Shown here: positions 11,601-23,290 of the stretch, piece by piece | Numbering within the stretch: position 1 is the first letter of the stretch | How the letters are laid out: the number at the start of each line of letters is the position of its first letter | From: Siderastrea radians | Taxonomy: Eukaryota; Cnidaria; Anthozoa; Scleractinia; Rhizangiidae | DNA: 64,000 nt | Direction of reading: 5' to 3' | Assembly: GCA_964017195.1 (NCBI GenBank) | Contig: OZ024895.1 | Location: 20,273,534-20,337,533, forward strand | Position numbers and translations under genes: made by a program | Notes under the pieces: model-generated | What the model saw: the letters and a program-made list of their open reading frames with translations, nothing else | Databases searched by the model: none | Told to the model about the DNA's origin: nothing

Positions 11601-11754
11601 TACGTAAAAAGAAGCAGAGCAGATTTTGCCCTTCCCGTACCCCCTAGTTTAATGTCCATTCCGATGATTTGCATTGCGTGACGCGGCTCTGCATAGTACT
11701 CTGGCCACGTTAGCGGCGACATGCCTGTGCGTAGTGATAAAAATCTATTTGTGC
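8641..11754. other. Interior between the two 0.9-kb inverted arms
   Basis: About 3.1 kb without a supportable gene. It contains a small TIR repeat at 9875-9971 (agcctgcgttgcag against ctgcgacgcaggct), a (GAA)n run near 10683-10706 and a C-run at 11079-11090. If the arms are transposon ends, the interior has lost any transposase. It may instead hold part of the transporter intron. Confidence 0.45.
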
Positions 11755-12655
11755 ATTGCCAACCAAGCAACACTCACCAGCAACTGAACCGTTGAGTAAG
11801 ATGTGACAGTGTAGAAAGATGTCGAACGTTTTGCAAGAAATGTTGTTGTTGAGCTGTTCGACCGTTTTCAATACATTGACCGAGTTCGCTGTGTTCATTG
11901 GACGTCAACAACAGGACCAAAATACGTCGAATGGCAAGAGAATCACTTGGAAATGGCCTCTGGGCCTGTCTTCTACAGCAAATGAGGTTAGAGCATTTCG
12001 AACTGTTTTTCTGTTTGACGTATTCGATCTCATATGGGTCGAAACATATTAAAATTGGGGGGTGACTCGCGAATGGAATGTTGCCAGGAAGGGTCAAATA
12101 ACCTGCATTTTAACGAACTTTGAAAAGTTCTCGCGTCGCTCTCAATCGTTTGCCCAAAGAAATTTTTGCAGTAATCCTGAGAACATCTTTTCGTAGTTCA
12201 ACAGCCAGAAGCTGAATCGATTTGAAGGTTTAGCACATGGTGAAAAGTAATTTAATTCATGAAGTACCTTTCCTGATGAGAAATGTATACTTTCAAAATT
12301 AGATTATTTCCAACACAAAGAACGACGCAGTTTTTACCAAAATCATTTTTGAAGCTCCTGAGAGATTGCAAAAGTAGATTTGAGTGTTTTAAAGACGACA
12401 GAGGGATTTGTTTTTGCACGCGAACGCCTCAAATTGATGTCATAATTTACTACTTCAAATGGCGATTTTGACGGAATTTCGTTATTTGCATTTATCCATG
12501 AAATAAAAGGAGATTTTGCCAAAAAAAAAAAGTATCCAGTGATTTTAGTTATACCCTAACCTATCTAACATAAAAATATGAAAGAAATCGAATTTTCCAC
12601 CCTTGCCGCAGAATTTTGATTTTGCCTGATTTTTACAGACAGGCGCTCTTAAAAA
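11755..12655. repeat. Right arm of a 0.9-kb inverted repeat
   Basis: Reverse-complement copy of 7741-8640. The outer end reads tttttacagacaggcgctct (reverse of agagcgcctgtctgtaaaaa). The pair could be the long TIRs of a 4.9-kb foldback-type element or two separate copies inserted head to head. Confidence 0.7.
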
Positions 12656-13154
12656 CCTACTTACAATTCAGTACTTGTTGAGACATTATTGTTAATACAG
12701 GAGGACATAATGAATGTATTTCTAAAGCGATTGGTCCTCCACTCAGGGATTGCAAAGCGCTCGCCTATGTTCCCTTGCGGAATACGGATTATGGTTGATG
12801 GCAGGCAGCAAACTATTCAGTCTATGCTCCTTGTTAGTAATGATCGAGGTAAAAGTACTGTTACAATAGTAGGGATACCTCCTACATCTAGTGCCTCTTT
12901 GTAATCTAAACTGGCGCAAATAGTTGATAACGCTCTTTCTTGGAACGTCCTAGTTCACGCTGCAAGTACATGGCAGTGCGTAATGGAAAATGGGCACTGC
13001 TTAAGTTAAGATAGATCTAATTATAATGCATGTGATATAAAAAAGAACTAGATCTTTGCAACTCTTCGCTATCTTAATTTCTTCGCGAAACACATTCCCC
13101 TTCGGTTAGCATATAAAGAATAATCACTTGTTCCTAATCCGAAGTTCCTTGTGA

Positions 13155-13490
13155 GTTTTTGTTGTTGTTGTAGCTGTTGTTGTCGTTCTTCTTCTTAATG
13201 TTTTTGTTGCTGTGGTTGTTATTGTATTTGTTGTCGTTGTATTGGTGGTGTTGTTGTTATTATTTGGGTATTGCTTTATATTGGTGTTGTTGATCAAAGT
13301 TGATGCCTTCTTTTTATGCCACGAATAACCCCCATGAAAGCAAAGCGTGCTCACAGGGATTGTCTTTTATTAACTGTAATCAAGTTCTTTACTTGTTTGC
13401 TTCGTTCGTGAGTTTGTTCGTTCGTGAGTTTGTTCGTTCGTTCGTTTGGTTGATTGGTTTGTTTGTTCGTTTTGTTGGTTGGTTTGTTAA
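13155..13490. repeat. Simple-sequence region (gttgtt and gttcgttc runs)
   Basis: 13155-13295 is rich in gttgttgtt and related triplets, and 13400-13490 in gttc/gttcgttcg repeats. Short reading frames across it are composition artefacts. Confidence 0.7.
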
Positions 13491-13663
13491 TCTTCTTATT
13501 CTCTTAGAGCTTTTGAGCAGTATTTTTTCTGTGGTACTGTTAAATTATGCCATAGAAGATGGTACTTGCTGCTGAGGGAAGCCATTCAATTGGAGGCTAT
13601 CAAACAGAGTATTAAACATGTTGCAAAACCTGTACAATGACCTTCCAGAGAGACAAAACCAAC

Positions 13664-13897
13664 CTTGAAGCTATACCAAATGCTGTTATCAGTGCGTCAC
13701 TCAGCCCCTTCATAAACACATAAGGATTCTTCCTCGTCACAGCGAAAAATATGAGAGGCAGAACAATCAGGGTATGAATGAGTAATCCGACAGTAACCGT
13801 GACGACTAACATGCCGAGATTCTGCATGGAAAGCCAGATGTCATCCATTTCTGCTATCCGAGCGGCAATCATACTGCAAACACCAATGGGTGAATAC
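13664..13897 (-). CDS. SLC1 transporter, exon for TM5-TM6 and start of HP1
   Basis: Acceptor cttttgcag precedes 13897 and donor gttgg starts at 13663. The first base completes a Trp codon split with the exon at 32123-32454, and the last two bases (ag) begin a Ser codon completed at 5499. The product starts YSPIGVCSMIAARIAEMDDI, a hallmark of SLC1 TM5 (family form MWYxPxGIxFLIAGKIxEM). It runs through a long hydrophobic TM5/TM6 segment and ends KGLSDALITAFGIAS, the beginning of hairpin 1. All 77 codons are open. The exon is isolated by an 18-kb intron upstream that holds the nested transposons. Confidence 0.88.
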
Positions 13898-13984
13898 CTG
13901 CAAAAGAAAGTTCTCTTACGTTAGGGTCCTGTCAGTGGCCTCCGGTTCAATCCATTGGACGAGTCACTGAACCCATTGCTGCCT

Positions 13985-14212
13985 ATAATAAGGTCCGGCT
14001 TCTATCGCATAAAGTGATTAGGAGCATAAGCACTCCCTCCCCAACCCCTGGATGGGATGCTAGCGATAGCGTCACAGGATACCTAACATAAAGTGACCAG
14101 AAGCATTGGTGGCTCTCAACCCTGGATGGGATGCTAGTCCATCCCGGGATACCCAGCATAAAGAGACTAGAAGCACTGGCACTCCCCCCTGGATGGGATG
14201 CTTGTCTAAGCG
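13985..14212. repeat. Three imperfect tandem repeats of about 70 bp
   Basis: The unit with cataaagtgaccagaagcat and ccctggatgggatgctag recurs three times. The copies differ by indels. Confidence 0.65.
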
Positions 14213-14765
14213 GAGTTACCTTCCCCCATTTTTTTCTTAAGTTTCCTCTAACGGTTGGTTTGTCACTATTTGTACACCAGGGTAAACACAAACTGTGGAG
14301 CAAACTTTTTGGTCTTAAAACGTGTAGCAACGCGGTGCAGAGACCGGCCCAGAAACCACAGACTACCCAATTTTCTCAATAAAAGTCCCACTCACAGGAC
14401 AGATCGAGAACCCTGACGGAGTATTTTTTTTTTTTTTTTTTTTTTTACAAATCAATTGCTTACATGACAACTACTCACGGTACAGTTACTTACACTACTT
14501 ACAAATCAATTACTTGCACTTCTTACGGGACAGTTACTTACATAACTTACAGAAACAAAGACTAATTACAAATCAATGCTTACACTACTAACGGTACAGT
14601 TATTTATATTACTAAATGAAATTATAATTTGTTTAAGAGAAGGAGAAGAAACTAACGCTACTTCCATCAAGTCTATAGGATCGAAAGACAAAAAAGAGAA
14701 ATTGAAAACGATGCCATTTTACAAAATAAAAGAGGAGCTTAATAGTAATAGTTTAAGTTTAGATG

Positions 14766-15076
14766 TCATTGTTTCAGATTTTCCACTTTGTATTTAAGAT
14801 TGAGTTTGTTGCTAAAATCAGTCAGACAAAGTAAATTGTTATTTAGTTTACTTGCATATATATAGTATTTCATGAAGAGGAGGGTGTAATTGACTTTTCT
14901 CTCTAGCACCGGGTTGTTTGGGTATTTACAGGAAGAAAAAAGCATTTCCTTCGTATCCGGTTGGAAACTTAAAGAGCCATTTTGAACATTAAACCAATCA
15001 ATGACATTACGAGCGAAGGTTCGAGTAAATGTGCAGTTAATGAAAGTATGATCTATAGAATCTGGTTCACTACAAT
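14766..15076 (-). pseudogene. LINE ORF2, C-terminal part
   Basis: Reads from CSEPDSIDHTFINCTF to a stop at 14768-14766. It has the zinc-knuckle-like C-terminal motif of L1-type ORF2 (C..PDSxxHxFxxC). When the 10.3-kb insertion and one copy of its 3-bp target duplication are discounted, it continues in frame from DSDCTY at 25421 on. The 3' UTR is 14447-14765. Confidence 0.8.
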
Positions 15077-15094
15077 CACTAGGCGAAATGGCAA

Positions 15095-15700
15095 ATTTAA
15101 ACGACCTTAAACATGACTTAACCCTGTCTTAAACATAAGTTTAGTAAGTTTAAGTTGCTGTTTAAGCAACTTATACCTAAGTTTAAGTTTTGCTTAAACC
15201 AATATTAAAATAACTTAAGGTTCATGTCTAATGTAGGTTTAAGTCCTTCTTAAATATACGTTAAACAAATGTTTAGTGTAGTTTAATAGGGTCATTAAAA
15301 GTATTTTAAATGTATGTTTCAGGCATGTTTAATTAGAACTTAAACCTGCATTAGACATGAACCTTAAGTTATTTTAAGGTGGGTTTAAGCCAAAATTAAA
15401 CTTGGTTGTAGGTTTAAGCCCTAATTAAATGTAACCAAAACAAATGTTTAGTGTCGTTTAATAGAGACATTAAAGGTATTTTAAATATATGTTTCAGGCA
15501 TGTTTAATTAGAACTTAAACCTGCATTAGACATGAACCTTAAGTTATGTTAAGGTGGGTTTAAGCCAAAATTAAACTTGGTTGTAGGTTTAAGTCCTAAT
15601 TAAATACACCCGAAACAGATGCTTAGTGTTGTTTAATAGTCATTAAAGGTCACGTATTTCTAGTTAAATATTACTTTCAGTCACGTTTAAGAGCTATACC
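15095..15700. repeat. Left subterminal repeat array of the CACTA element
   Basis: Dense tttaag / cttaaa words in both orientations. A unit of about 175 bp (beginning near gttaaacaaatgtttagtg, including ttaattagaacttaaacctg) is present twice in tandem, around 15260-15435 and 15436-15612, and a third diverged copy follows. Confidence 0.75.
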
Positions 15701-18044
15701 AAACGACACGAAACATGTGTTTCAGACATTAAAACCTAGACTTAAACTGGCCAGAATGTGTCTGAAACAAGGACCTCAAATCACTGAAGTGAATAAAGTG
15801 AGTAAACAAAGTACCATTTACTAACAAATCTTTATTGTCAATTCGCTTAGCTTCCTCCTTGCTCCATTTAAGTATAAAATAAATAAGTGATAAAATACAC
15901 TTCATTTCTTGTTTATAATCAATACATTCTATCTTTAATTTTCTTAAACTGCACCATTATACTTTTTTGATCCTTGAATTTCTTTAAAAAAACTCCTTAT
16001 ATTTCACATCTTATATTCAAATGAAAGTTCAAACACATCTTCACTGGGACTGTTCTCTTTTCCTACAAATTCTCTGACCTGAGAGATACGAAGAAAAGAG
16101 AATTTTTGCCCTGGGTGGTATGAATGAAAGTTTGACCTTAGCAAAAAAAAAAATCACTTAGTGAAACCGGTACTAGTAGAATAGATGCTCTTTCAGATGA
16201 CTAGTACCTGCACCACAGTTCCACTGTACAAGCTGTTTTGTTTGGATGCTAATGAGTGAGTACATATTAGCACTTAAGTTCATTAGTTGCTTATAGGCAT
16301 TGCTACAATGTTATCTGGGACAGATTCCTCTTTCCTCCAATCTTTACAATGTAGTTCATCCAAAAGCAAAACATTGGACTCTGTACAAAGGACATTGTTT
16401 CAAAGCAAATTTTTCCCCTTTTTGATTTTTGTTTATAGCTGACTTATCCAGATTTACAGTGACTATGATAACTGGGAGTGTTTCTGATCTGCGATAAGGA
16501 CTTCTTTAAGCCTGTCTTGATGGGGATTGAACTTGTTGATCCACTTCAGATTATGTACACATGCGACTGATCTGTTGGAATGAATGAAAGGATAGTGTTA
16601 AATTTACTCTACAAATACAAATAATTCCTATGGACACTGACCCAGGTAACAGTTAAAATGTGCAGTTACCGTGGACGCTTTTTTAAGTCAAACTGGTATA
16701 TGTGAATAACATTGGTGACTCAACCCCATCACAGAACTTTCTTTTTCTCTTATCACAGAACAGTGGGTAACCTTATTTTTGAGAATTCATGGAAAATGGA
16801 CCTAAGCTATTCATAAAATCATACATTGTAGTTAAATCGTCATTTAATAGCATGTCAGGGAAAGTAAAAAGTTCATTGCACAATAGAAACCAAAATGGAC
16901 AGCAAGGTTAGCAACGCACATGGTATATAAACTTACTATCCTACACGACAGTATCAATTAACTAGTCAATAAAAGTGCATTTTATCTAAGTTTTGAACAG
17001 TACAGGACACGGGAATTGCAGCACTACAGTACATGAGGGTTTCCTGTGTGTAATGATGCCATGTTGAGCACAATTTTTAAGCAACAAACACTCATGTAAA
17101 AAAATTACATACAAATGGATGTAAAAAAGACACAAATTTTCTGAAAGTGCAAGTTAAATTTACATGGGGAGGTTGGAGACAAGCTCATTTTGAGTGTGTA
17201 TCAGTAAATAACACAAGTACGGAGTAGAAGTTATGTAAGAATTAGGATAAACTATGTGTCATGACCCTATTCATACCATAGGTGGCACAAGCAGTAGAAG
17301 TACATGTATAGCATGTGTGATGCTTGACCAGTGTTGTGTTCACCATAACCACAAATTAATGCTTGAATTACAGAGGTTTATATATGGGTTTTGGTGGTTT
17401 AAAGTAAGGCCCTAACACTACAAATGAGAATGTTTCTGATTTTCATAACCAAGACCGGTTTCTATGGGGTGGGCCTGGGATGATTGGTCCCATACTTAAA
17501 CCCATCCTGGAGGGCCTGAGGCAGTACTTTGTTCAGCCTCTCTAATTTCGACCACTCAGACATGACTGAATATAACAGGGGCCAAGGCCCCAGCAAGGCC
17601 AATTCTTGGGATAGCTGAGACATGCAAGTTTCACTACCATGGCACTGCGACATGCCCAAGGTTATTTTCCATATGACCACTCTTCACAAATAATGGAAAA
17701 AATAATGGAAGTTAAATGTTGCAAATTAAGTGACGGCCAGGTTCATGATTTAATAAATAAATGTACCGGCTACACAAAATTAATTTAAATGCCATGACAC
17801 AAGACTTTGTTCCTTCAAAGTTTCTCTGCCCCAAGCAATATGACTGTACTAACACATACAAGTAACTAGAAATGAGTGAATATATGGTCATGTTTCAACT
17901 GTTCAGCAATCACGGTTCGCTTAATGTGAGCTCACCGACATCTAGGAATTTAATGCAGTAATAAAACAACAATCAAGAAAGCTCCCAAATTATTGGTCAA
18001 TTCAAAACATAGCAGAATGTGTGGCAGTTTTTGATGACTATTAA
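15701..18044. other. CACTA interior without a recognised gene
   Basis: About 2.3 kb of AT-rich DNA. No reading frame looks like a transposase on either strand, and short frames such as the one at 17462-17680 have no coding features. Confidence 0.45.
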
Positions 18045-18502
18045 TACATTTTTTGCTGTTCATTAGCGCAAAACGTACATTCATTTGTGCCAAGCGATGC
18101 ATCAATAACTTGTATTGTACTTTCTTGAACACCGCAAGCAACATCATTGGTGCGAAACGACTTTCAATAGCGATATTTAAATACGCGCGAGCATTCAACA
18201 GTATCAATAGACAATCAACTAAACGACGGGACAATCATTTGGGTGGAACGTTATTTCATGTGCGCGCAATGAAAATTCAATAGCACCAATTGACAAACGG
18301 TTGCATTTATTGACAATCATTCAACCAAAAATGAAACTTCATTAGTGTTATTAGCATAAACATAGGCAATCTATAGCGCGTTTGGACAATCATAGCCATT
18401 CGAGATTATATTCTTTAGTGCGTTTTGACAATCATTTGAGCGGCTCAAAATACAATAACACAAAAGAAAAAATCAATACTACTTGTCATTTCTATTTAAA
18501 TT

Positions 18503-19564
18503 TCAGCCTTCGATAAACTCTCTGTTAATACAACGGGGTAGATATGTTTGCATAAAACGGAACCATTGCCCACTTTTAGCTGGAGTGATTGTTCCAATAT
18601 TTCGATTCAAAGCTTCCAAAAGCAGCTGTGTGCGGTAATGGCCCAGAGCAAGGCCCCGATTTCTTGCTTCATCTCGATTATTCATTTCTTGTTGTATTGC
18701 GGGACGACTTATATCTGCTTTTATCGCTGCTTTCAAGGAGCTTATTGCTTGTTCCACGATGTTTAGAAATGGACTGTAAGGCGGCAATTTTTTCAGCTCA
18801 GTGTTTGCACCTGGATTGACTGGATTGTGATGGGCTGGGGCACCATCGTAAATGAAAATGACGTTTTCATCTGGGTCAAGATTTAAACGCGTCTGTGCCA
18901 GGAAGTCGTTAATTTTCTGCGCATTCATTCCTCCAATGATTGAAGAGTGGAAGACAAGGCCATTAGTCGGTGAAATAGCGAGTGCAACCGTCACGTTTCT
19001 TCCTCTTTGACCACAGACTTGCCTGTAGGCCCTTTCTCCTCTTCTCGCTCTGCCTTGGCTTCGAGAAGTCCAAATATTATATCCGCATTCATCTATAAAA
19101 ACAGAATGATTTACTATGGCATGGCCCATAAACCAATTGGCATAAGCATATCGTTTCTCGATGACATCGGGTCTGTTTCTTTCTGCTGGGAGTGGTCTGC
19201 TTAGTTTCACACGAAAAAGCATTCCGTCTAAGGTCCTTGCCACAGTACGGTCGTGGATTTGTGGTTTGGCGGGAAGACGTTGCCGTAATTCTTGGTTTAT
19301 CTGGGCCAGCGTTAGTTGACAATTCTCATTTACAATGTCATTGAGAGTGTCCCTCATCTGGTTATCGACACGTACATTATTTGGTCCTCCCCTTGGTCTC
19401 TCTGCAATTCTACCTTCTCGTACATATCTGGCAACTATACTCCTGGCTGTGGAACGATTAACACCGATTGTATCGGCCACCATGAGATAATCTTCATTTG
19501 TGTTTTCAAAAGCTTGAATAATCCTTTCGCGTTGCTCTAGGATGATGCGATTTCTACGAGGCAT
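18503..19564 (-). CDS. Tc1/mariner-IS630 superfamily transposase
   Basis: A 353-residue protein with no stop or frameshift. Residues about 1-115 form paired helix-turn-helix DNA-binding regions; residues 25-45 (DYLMVADTIGVNRSTARSIV) are the clearest HTH, followed by a basic hinge near ERPRGG at 55-60. The catalytic DDE domain follows: Asp158 in VFIDECGYNIW, Asp240 in FIYDGAPAHH and Glu271 in PPYSPFLNIVEQAISSLK, with only 30 residues between the second Asp and Glu. It should cut and rejoin the element's TIRs at TA targets in the nucleus. The start at 19564 has an aaaATG context and a TATA box about 50 bp upstream. Length is typical of the family. The intact frame suggests recent activity. Confidence 0.92.
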   Translation of the reverse strand: MPRRNRIILEQRERIIQAFENTNEDYLMVADTIGVNRSTARSIVARYVREGRIAERPRGGPNNVRVDNQMRDTLNDIVNENCQLTLAQINQELRQRLPAKPQIHDRTVARTLDGMLFRVKLSRPLPAERNRPDVIEKRYAYANWFMGHAIVNHSVFIDECGYNIWTSRSQGRARRGERAYRQVCGQRGRNVTVALAISPTNGLVFHSSIIGGMNAQKINDFLAQTRLNLDPDENVIFIYDGAPAHHNPVNPGANTELKKLPPYSPFLNIVEQAISSLKAAIKADISRPAIQQEMNNRDEARNRGLALGHYRTQLLLEALNRNIGTITPAKSGQWFRFMQTYLPRCINREFIEG

Positions 19565-19607
19565 TTTGGCTGTTTCTGGAGCGACAGAGAAATTGAACTG
19601 ACGAAAA

Positions 19608-19622
19608 CTTGCTTTTATACTG
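19608..19622 (-). promoter_or_regulatory. TATA box of the Tc1-type transposase gene
   Basis: On the minus strand the sequence reads gcagtataaaagc about 50 bp before the transposase ATG. It matches TATAAAA and lies between the coding region and the inner edge of the right TIR. Confidence 0.6.
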
Positions 19623-20375
19623 CAATTTCATGCTGAATCTTGAGCAATCTTTTTTGTTTTAGCTATTTTTTGATCCATGAACATAGAAAAATACAAAAGT
19701 AGTATTGATTTTTTCTTTTGTGTTATTGTATTTTGAACCGCTCAAATGATTGTCAAAACGCACTAAAGAATATAATCTCGAATGGCTACGATTGTCCAAA
19801 CGCGCTATAGATTGCCTTGTTTATGCTAATAACACTAATGAAGTTTCATTTTTGGTTGAATGATTGTCAATAAATGCAACCGTTTGTCAATTGGTGCTAT
19901 TGAATTTTCATTGCGCGCACATGAAATAACGTTCCACCCAAATGATTGTCCCGTCGTTTAGTTGATTGTCTATTGATACTGTTGAATGCTCGCGCGTATT
20001 TAAATATCGCTATTGAAAGTCGTTTCGCACCAATGATGTTGCTTGCGGTGTTCAAGAAAGTACAATACAAGTTATTGATGCATCGCTTGGCACAAATGAA
20101 TGTACGTTCTGCGCTAATGAACAGCAAAAGGTGTAATTAACAATAATTGCAAGTATCCATAGGACTTGTTAGGATATTTTGTGAAGCCAATTGAGTTAAA
20201 TTAATCAATTGAAATTGTTTCTGGCCTTTACACTTCATTTATATTGTTATTTTTTTAGTTTGAAAACTTAACAAAAGAGTCAAATACCAGATATGGAATG
20301 CACTGTTAATTTATTTAAGTCATCATGTGGCCTACTTTAAAAGTACGATTCCATGTACCATAAACTCTGATACCA

Positions 20376-20698
20376 GGTGGGGGGGGGGGTACTTCCTAGT
20401 AATAGGCTAATGGGGATGTGCCACTGGATGGGGTCACATTTTCACGACTGGATTGACTATAATGGGGTTGCATTTTCAATACGAGCTAGTAGAGTTACTA
20501 GAATGGGGTCACACATTTGCGGGATTTCAGGGGTAAGTAAATTCCGGCAAGTAGGGATTTGGGGTATATTTCCCCAAAAGTGACAAACACGGGGTCTATA
20601 ATAAATTGGCTAGAGAATACACTATAATGTGGTAGGGGTTTGGACAGGCCAGCAGTACATACCCAGCAAAAATTGACCCAAGTACCCCCCCTCCCCCA
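20376..20698. repeat. MITE-like repeat with ggggggtact ends
   Basis: It starts with a G-run followed by gtacttcc and ends aagtacccccc. The interior is rich in atggggtc/atggggttgcattttc words. Nested in the CACTA element. Confidence 0.6.
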
Positions 20699-20720
20699 GG
20701 CTTTGATGATATACAGAGGA

Positions 20721-21716
20721 TATTACATGGTGGCGCGAAGATATGAATTTTATTTTTGAGTGGTAAAAACAATATTTTACGAACAAGTGCATCGAGTGAG
20801 TAAAATATTGTTTTTTACCGCGAGAAAATACAAATTCATATCTTCAAGCTACAGTGTAACTTTCTTTTTATTATATAGACAAGAGGATTTTTGCACAAAC
20901 AACGATGTTAAAGCGGGAAATGACGTCATCGATATCCTCACTAGCGAGGATATGGAAAATACGCCACTCAAGTCCCGGATGTAGTTTCGTATGAACTTTA
21001 CGAGTGGTCTATTTTCCACTAAAACACTATTGTCTATATAATAAATTGAGTTATTACATGGCGGCGCGAAGATATGAATTTTATTTTCGAGTGATAAAAA
21101 CAATATTTTATGAACGAGTGCATCGAGTGAGTAAAATATTGTTTTTTACCGCGAGAAAATACAAATTCATATCTTCAAGCCACAGTGTAACTTTCTTTTT
21201 ATTATATGGACAAAAGGAATTTTTGCACAAACAACGATGTTAAAATGGGAAATGAAGTCATCGATATCCTCACTAGTGAGGATATGGAAAATATGCCACT
21301 CAAGTCCCGGATGTAGTTTCGTATGAACTTTACGAGTGGTCTATTTTCCACTAAAACACTCTCAAGTCTATATAATAAATTGAGATATTACATGGCGGCG
21401 CGAAGATATGAATTTTATTTTCGAGTGGTAAAAACAATATTTTACAAGCGAGCGCAGCGAGTGAGTAGAACATTGTTTTTACCACCAAAAAATAAAATAT
21501 ATACCTCCAAGCGACCATGTAATTTTCTTTTTATTACACGGACAAGAGTGTTTTTGCACAAACAACAGTGCAAGAGTGGGAAATGACGTCATCGATATCC
21601 TCACTAGTGAGGATATGGAAAATACCCCACTCAAGTCCCGGATGTAGTTTCGTATGAACTTTATGAGTGGTCTATTTTCCACTAAAACACTCTTGCCTAT
21701 ATAATAAAACACAACA
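20721..21716. repeat. Three tandem copies of a hairpin-forming repeat, period about 332 bp
   Basis: Copies begin near 20721, 21051 and 21386 with tattacatgg(c/t)ggcgcg. In each, gaagatatgaattttatttt and the inverted aaaatacaaattcatatcttc form a stem around gagtgagtaaaatattg, followed by tgacgtcatcgatatcctca. A single diverged copy is at 45690-45955. Reading frames across the copies are not conserved as protein. Confidence 0.8.
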
Positions 21717-22079
21717 GCAGTTGCACATAATCTATGTTCATACAATTTATTGATGTTAAATGTTGTGAGGGAGTGACTCTGCAGGGTGTGACTTGACATT
21801 ATGGAGCAAGATGTCCAACATATACAATCATTTTTTCCTCTTGAAAGAGTAGCCCTCAGGGCAATGTTTCCAGGTGATGTATTAAGTTGTATTTAAGTTA
21901 CTGGTTTAATGTTTGAGTAAGGGCTGATAAGACTGCAACAACAGGAAGACAAACAAGCAAAGGGTGAAACGCAAAAGTACATGCAAACTGGTAACCTTTT
22001 TGGCAAATTAGGGATGTTTGCTCATCTGGTACACCTGTACTTGCAATAATATCATTTCTTTTCTTTGAAAACCCAATAT

Positions 22080-22880
22080 TTAGGGCCAATCACATGTGCT
22101 GGCTGGCCCATGATTAGCCAGGCTGGTTCAGGCCAAGATGACTGTTCAGCCTGGCATTCCATGTATATGATGCAAGTCACCCTGGCCTAGTAAACACAGT
22201 TTACATGGAAAACTTTCAGCCTGGCTAGCTGGGATTCTGGCATCACATTGCTGGGATCCTGGCAAACTCTGCTGAGATTTTCCCATATAATTGCTTGGCC
22301 CAATTTTACTTTTGGTATGTTTAACAGTCCACATGCTTCCCACACAAACTATGTGGCCAGTAGTATGCAGTTTCAAAATGTAATGTATAGCCCTGGATAT
22401 TATTGAAATGTCCCTATCAACATGAAATATTGCAAAGAATGCTTACCTTTAAGTTTAAAATAAACATACTCAGCAGCTCATGTCACACGTTTTTGAAAAA
22501 TATACAATTGAATGGCACAAGAAGAATCCTTAACCATTGAGCTTGCCTTTGTGGTTTACAAGGTGAGCGATGAGAATTTCTGGGCCAGTTTGAAATGCAG
22601 TGTTCCTTCCTTGTTTTTCTCTTATTATGTACAGTAGAATGATTTGCAAAACCCTTCAAACTGTACAAAATGCACCATTTAGAGCCACAAGGACCAAACA
22701 GAAAACAATTGAACTGATTTTATTTTAATATTGAACTCAGGCATAAATACCCTTCACAATATTCCATGTTAATAGGGATGTTTCGGTATTGCCATATACC
22801 CTGTTTAGCCCTGCTAACCAGGCCAGGTCTCGTTAACAGGGATGGCTTGATCTGCCAAGATCCTGGCAAGTCTGTTCACA
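22080..22880. repeat. Two decayed relatives of the ggggccgattac MITE
   Basis: 22080-22300 keeps catgtgctggctggccc, gactgttcagcctgg and gctgagattttcccatataa, which line up with 7021-7518. 22790-22880 keeps tagccctgctaaccaggcc. C-to-T changes have removed most CG dinucleotides. Confidence 0.55.
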
Positions 22881-23183
22881 GAGGGCCCACATAAACTACC
22901 TCACTTTTAGTAGTTTCAAAATATAATTCCTTGCTCATGTTATCAGCCCCTATATTTATTTGCAAACCTTTCTCTAACAGTCAAATCTTCAACAAAGTAG
23001 ATTTGATGAAGGCAATCCGATGTCAAAAACTAAACTACAAAATGTACTTTCCAATATTTTTCTTAGTTTAAAACTTACAATGTCGGTCCTCTTTGAGTGC
23101 ACGTGTTCGCAAACAATACTGAAAACCTACATTATAAGTTACTGCACATCATCTGCATGGAGACTAAAAGAAAGACGGCTTAC

Positions 23184-23290
23184 CTCTGTTTTCTGTATTT
23201 CCGTGAATGGAGAGATCCAATCCAGAATAGGAGAAGAAAACTTAGCTTCACAAGCCTCATCGAAGCGTGCTTCAAGTTCAAAATATGTCC
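23184..23290 (-). CDS. Possible exon of an unrecognised gene inside the CACTA element
   Basis: On the minus strand a frame of about 35 codons contains TYFELEARFDEACEAKF and SPILDWISPFTEIQKTE and ends at a good donor (cagag|gtaagc, at 23184/23183). A likely acceptor is the ag just before 23290. The sequence is acidic and protein-like, and may belong to a multi-exon gene of the CACTA element. No family is recognised and neighbouring exons were not found. Confidence 0.3.

Larger units (their letters stand above)
18047..20133 (-). mobile_element. Tc1/mariner-type transposon with long TIRs
   Basis: A TA duplication flanks the element (18045-18046 and 20134-20135). The ends read catttttttgctgttcattag (one T more or less) and, in reverse complement, caccttttgctgttcattag. 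The TIRs are unusually long: 18047-18484 matches 19697-20133 in reverse complement almost throughout. The only gene is the transposase at 18503-19564. The element is nested in the CACTA transposon and therefore is among the youngest insertions in the window. Confidence 0.88.

Noticed and set aside
13124..13354. Thr/Asn-rich minus-strand frame
   Set aside because: It is the translation of gttgtt-type simple sequence.
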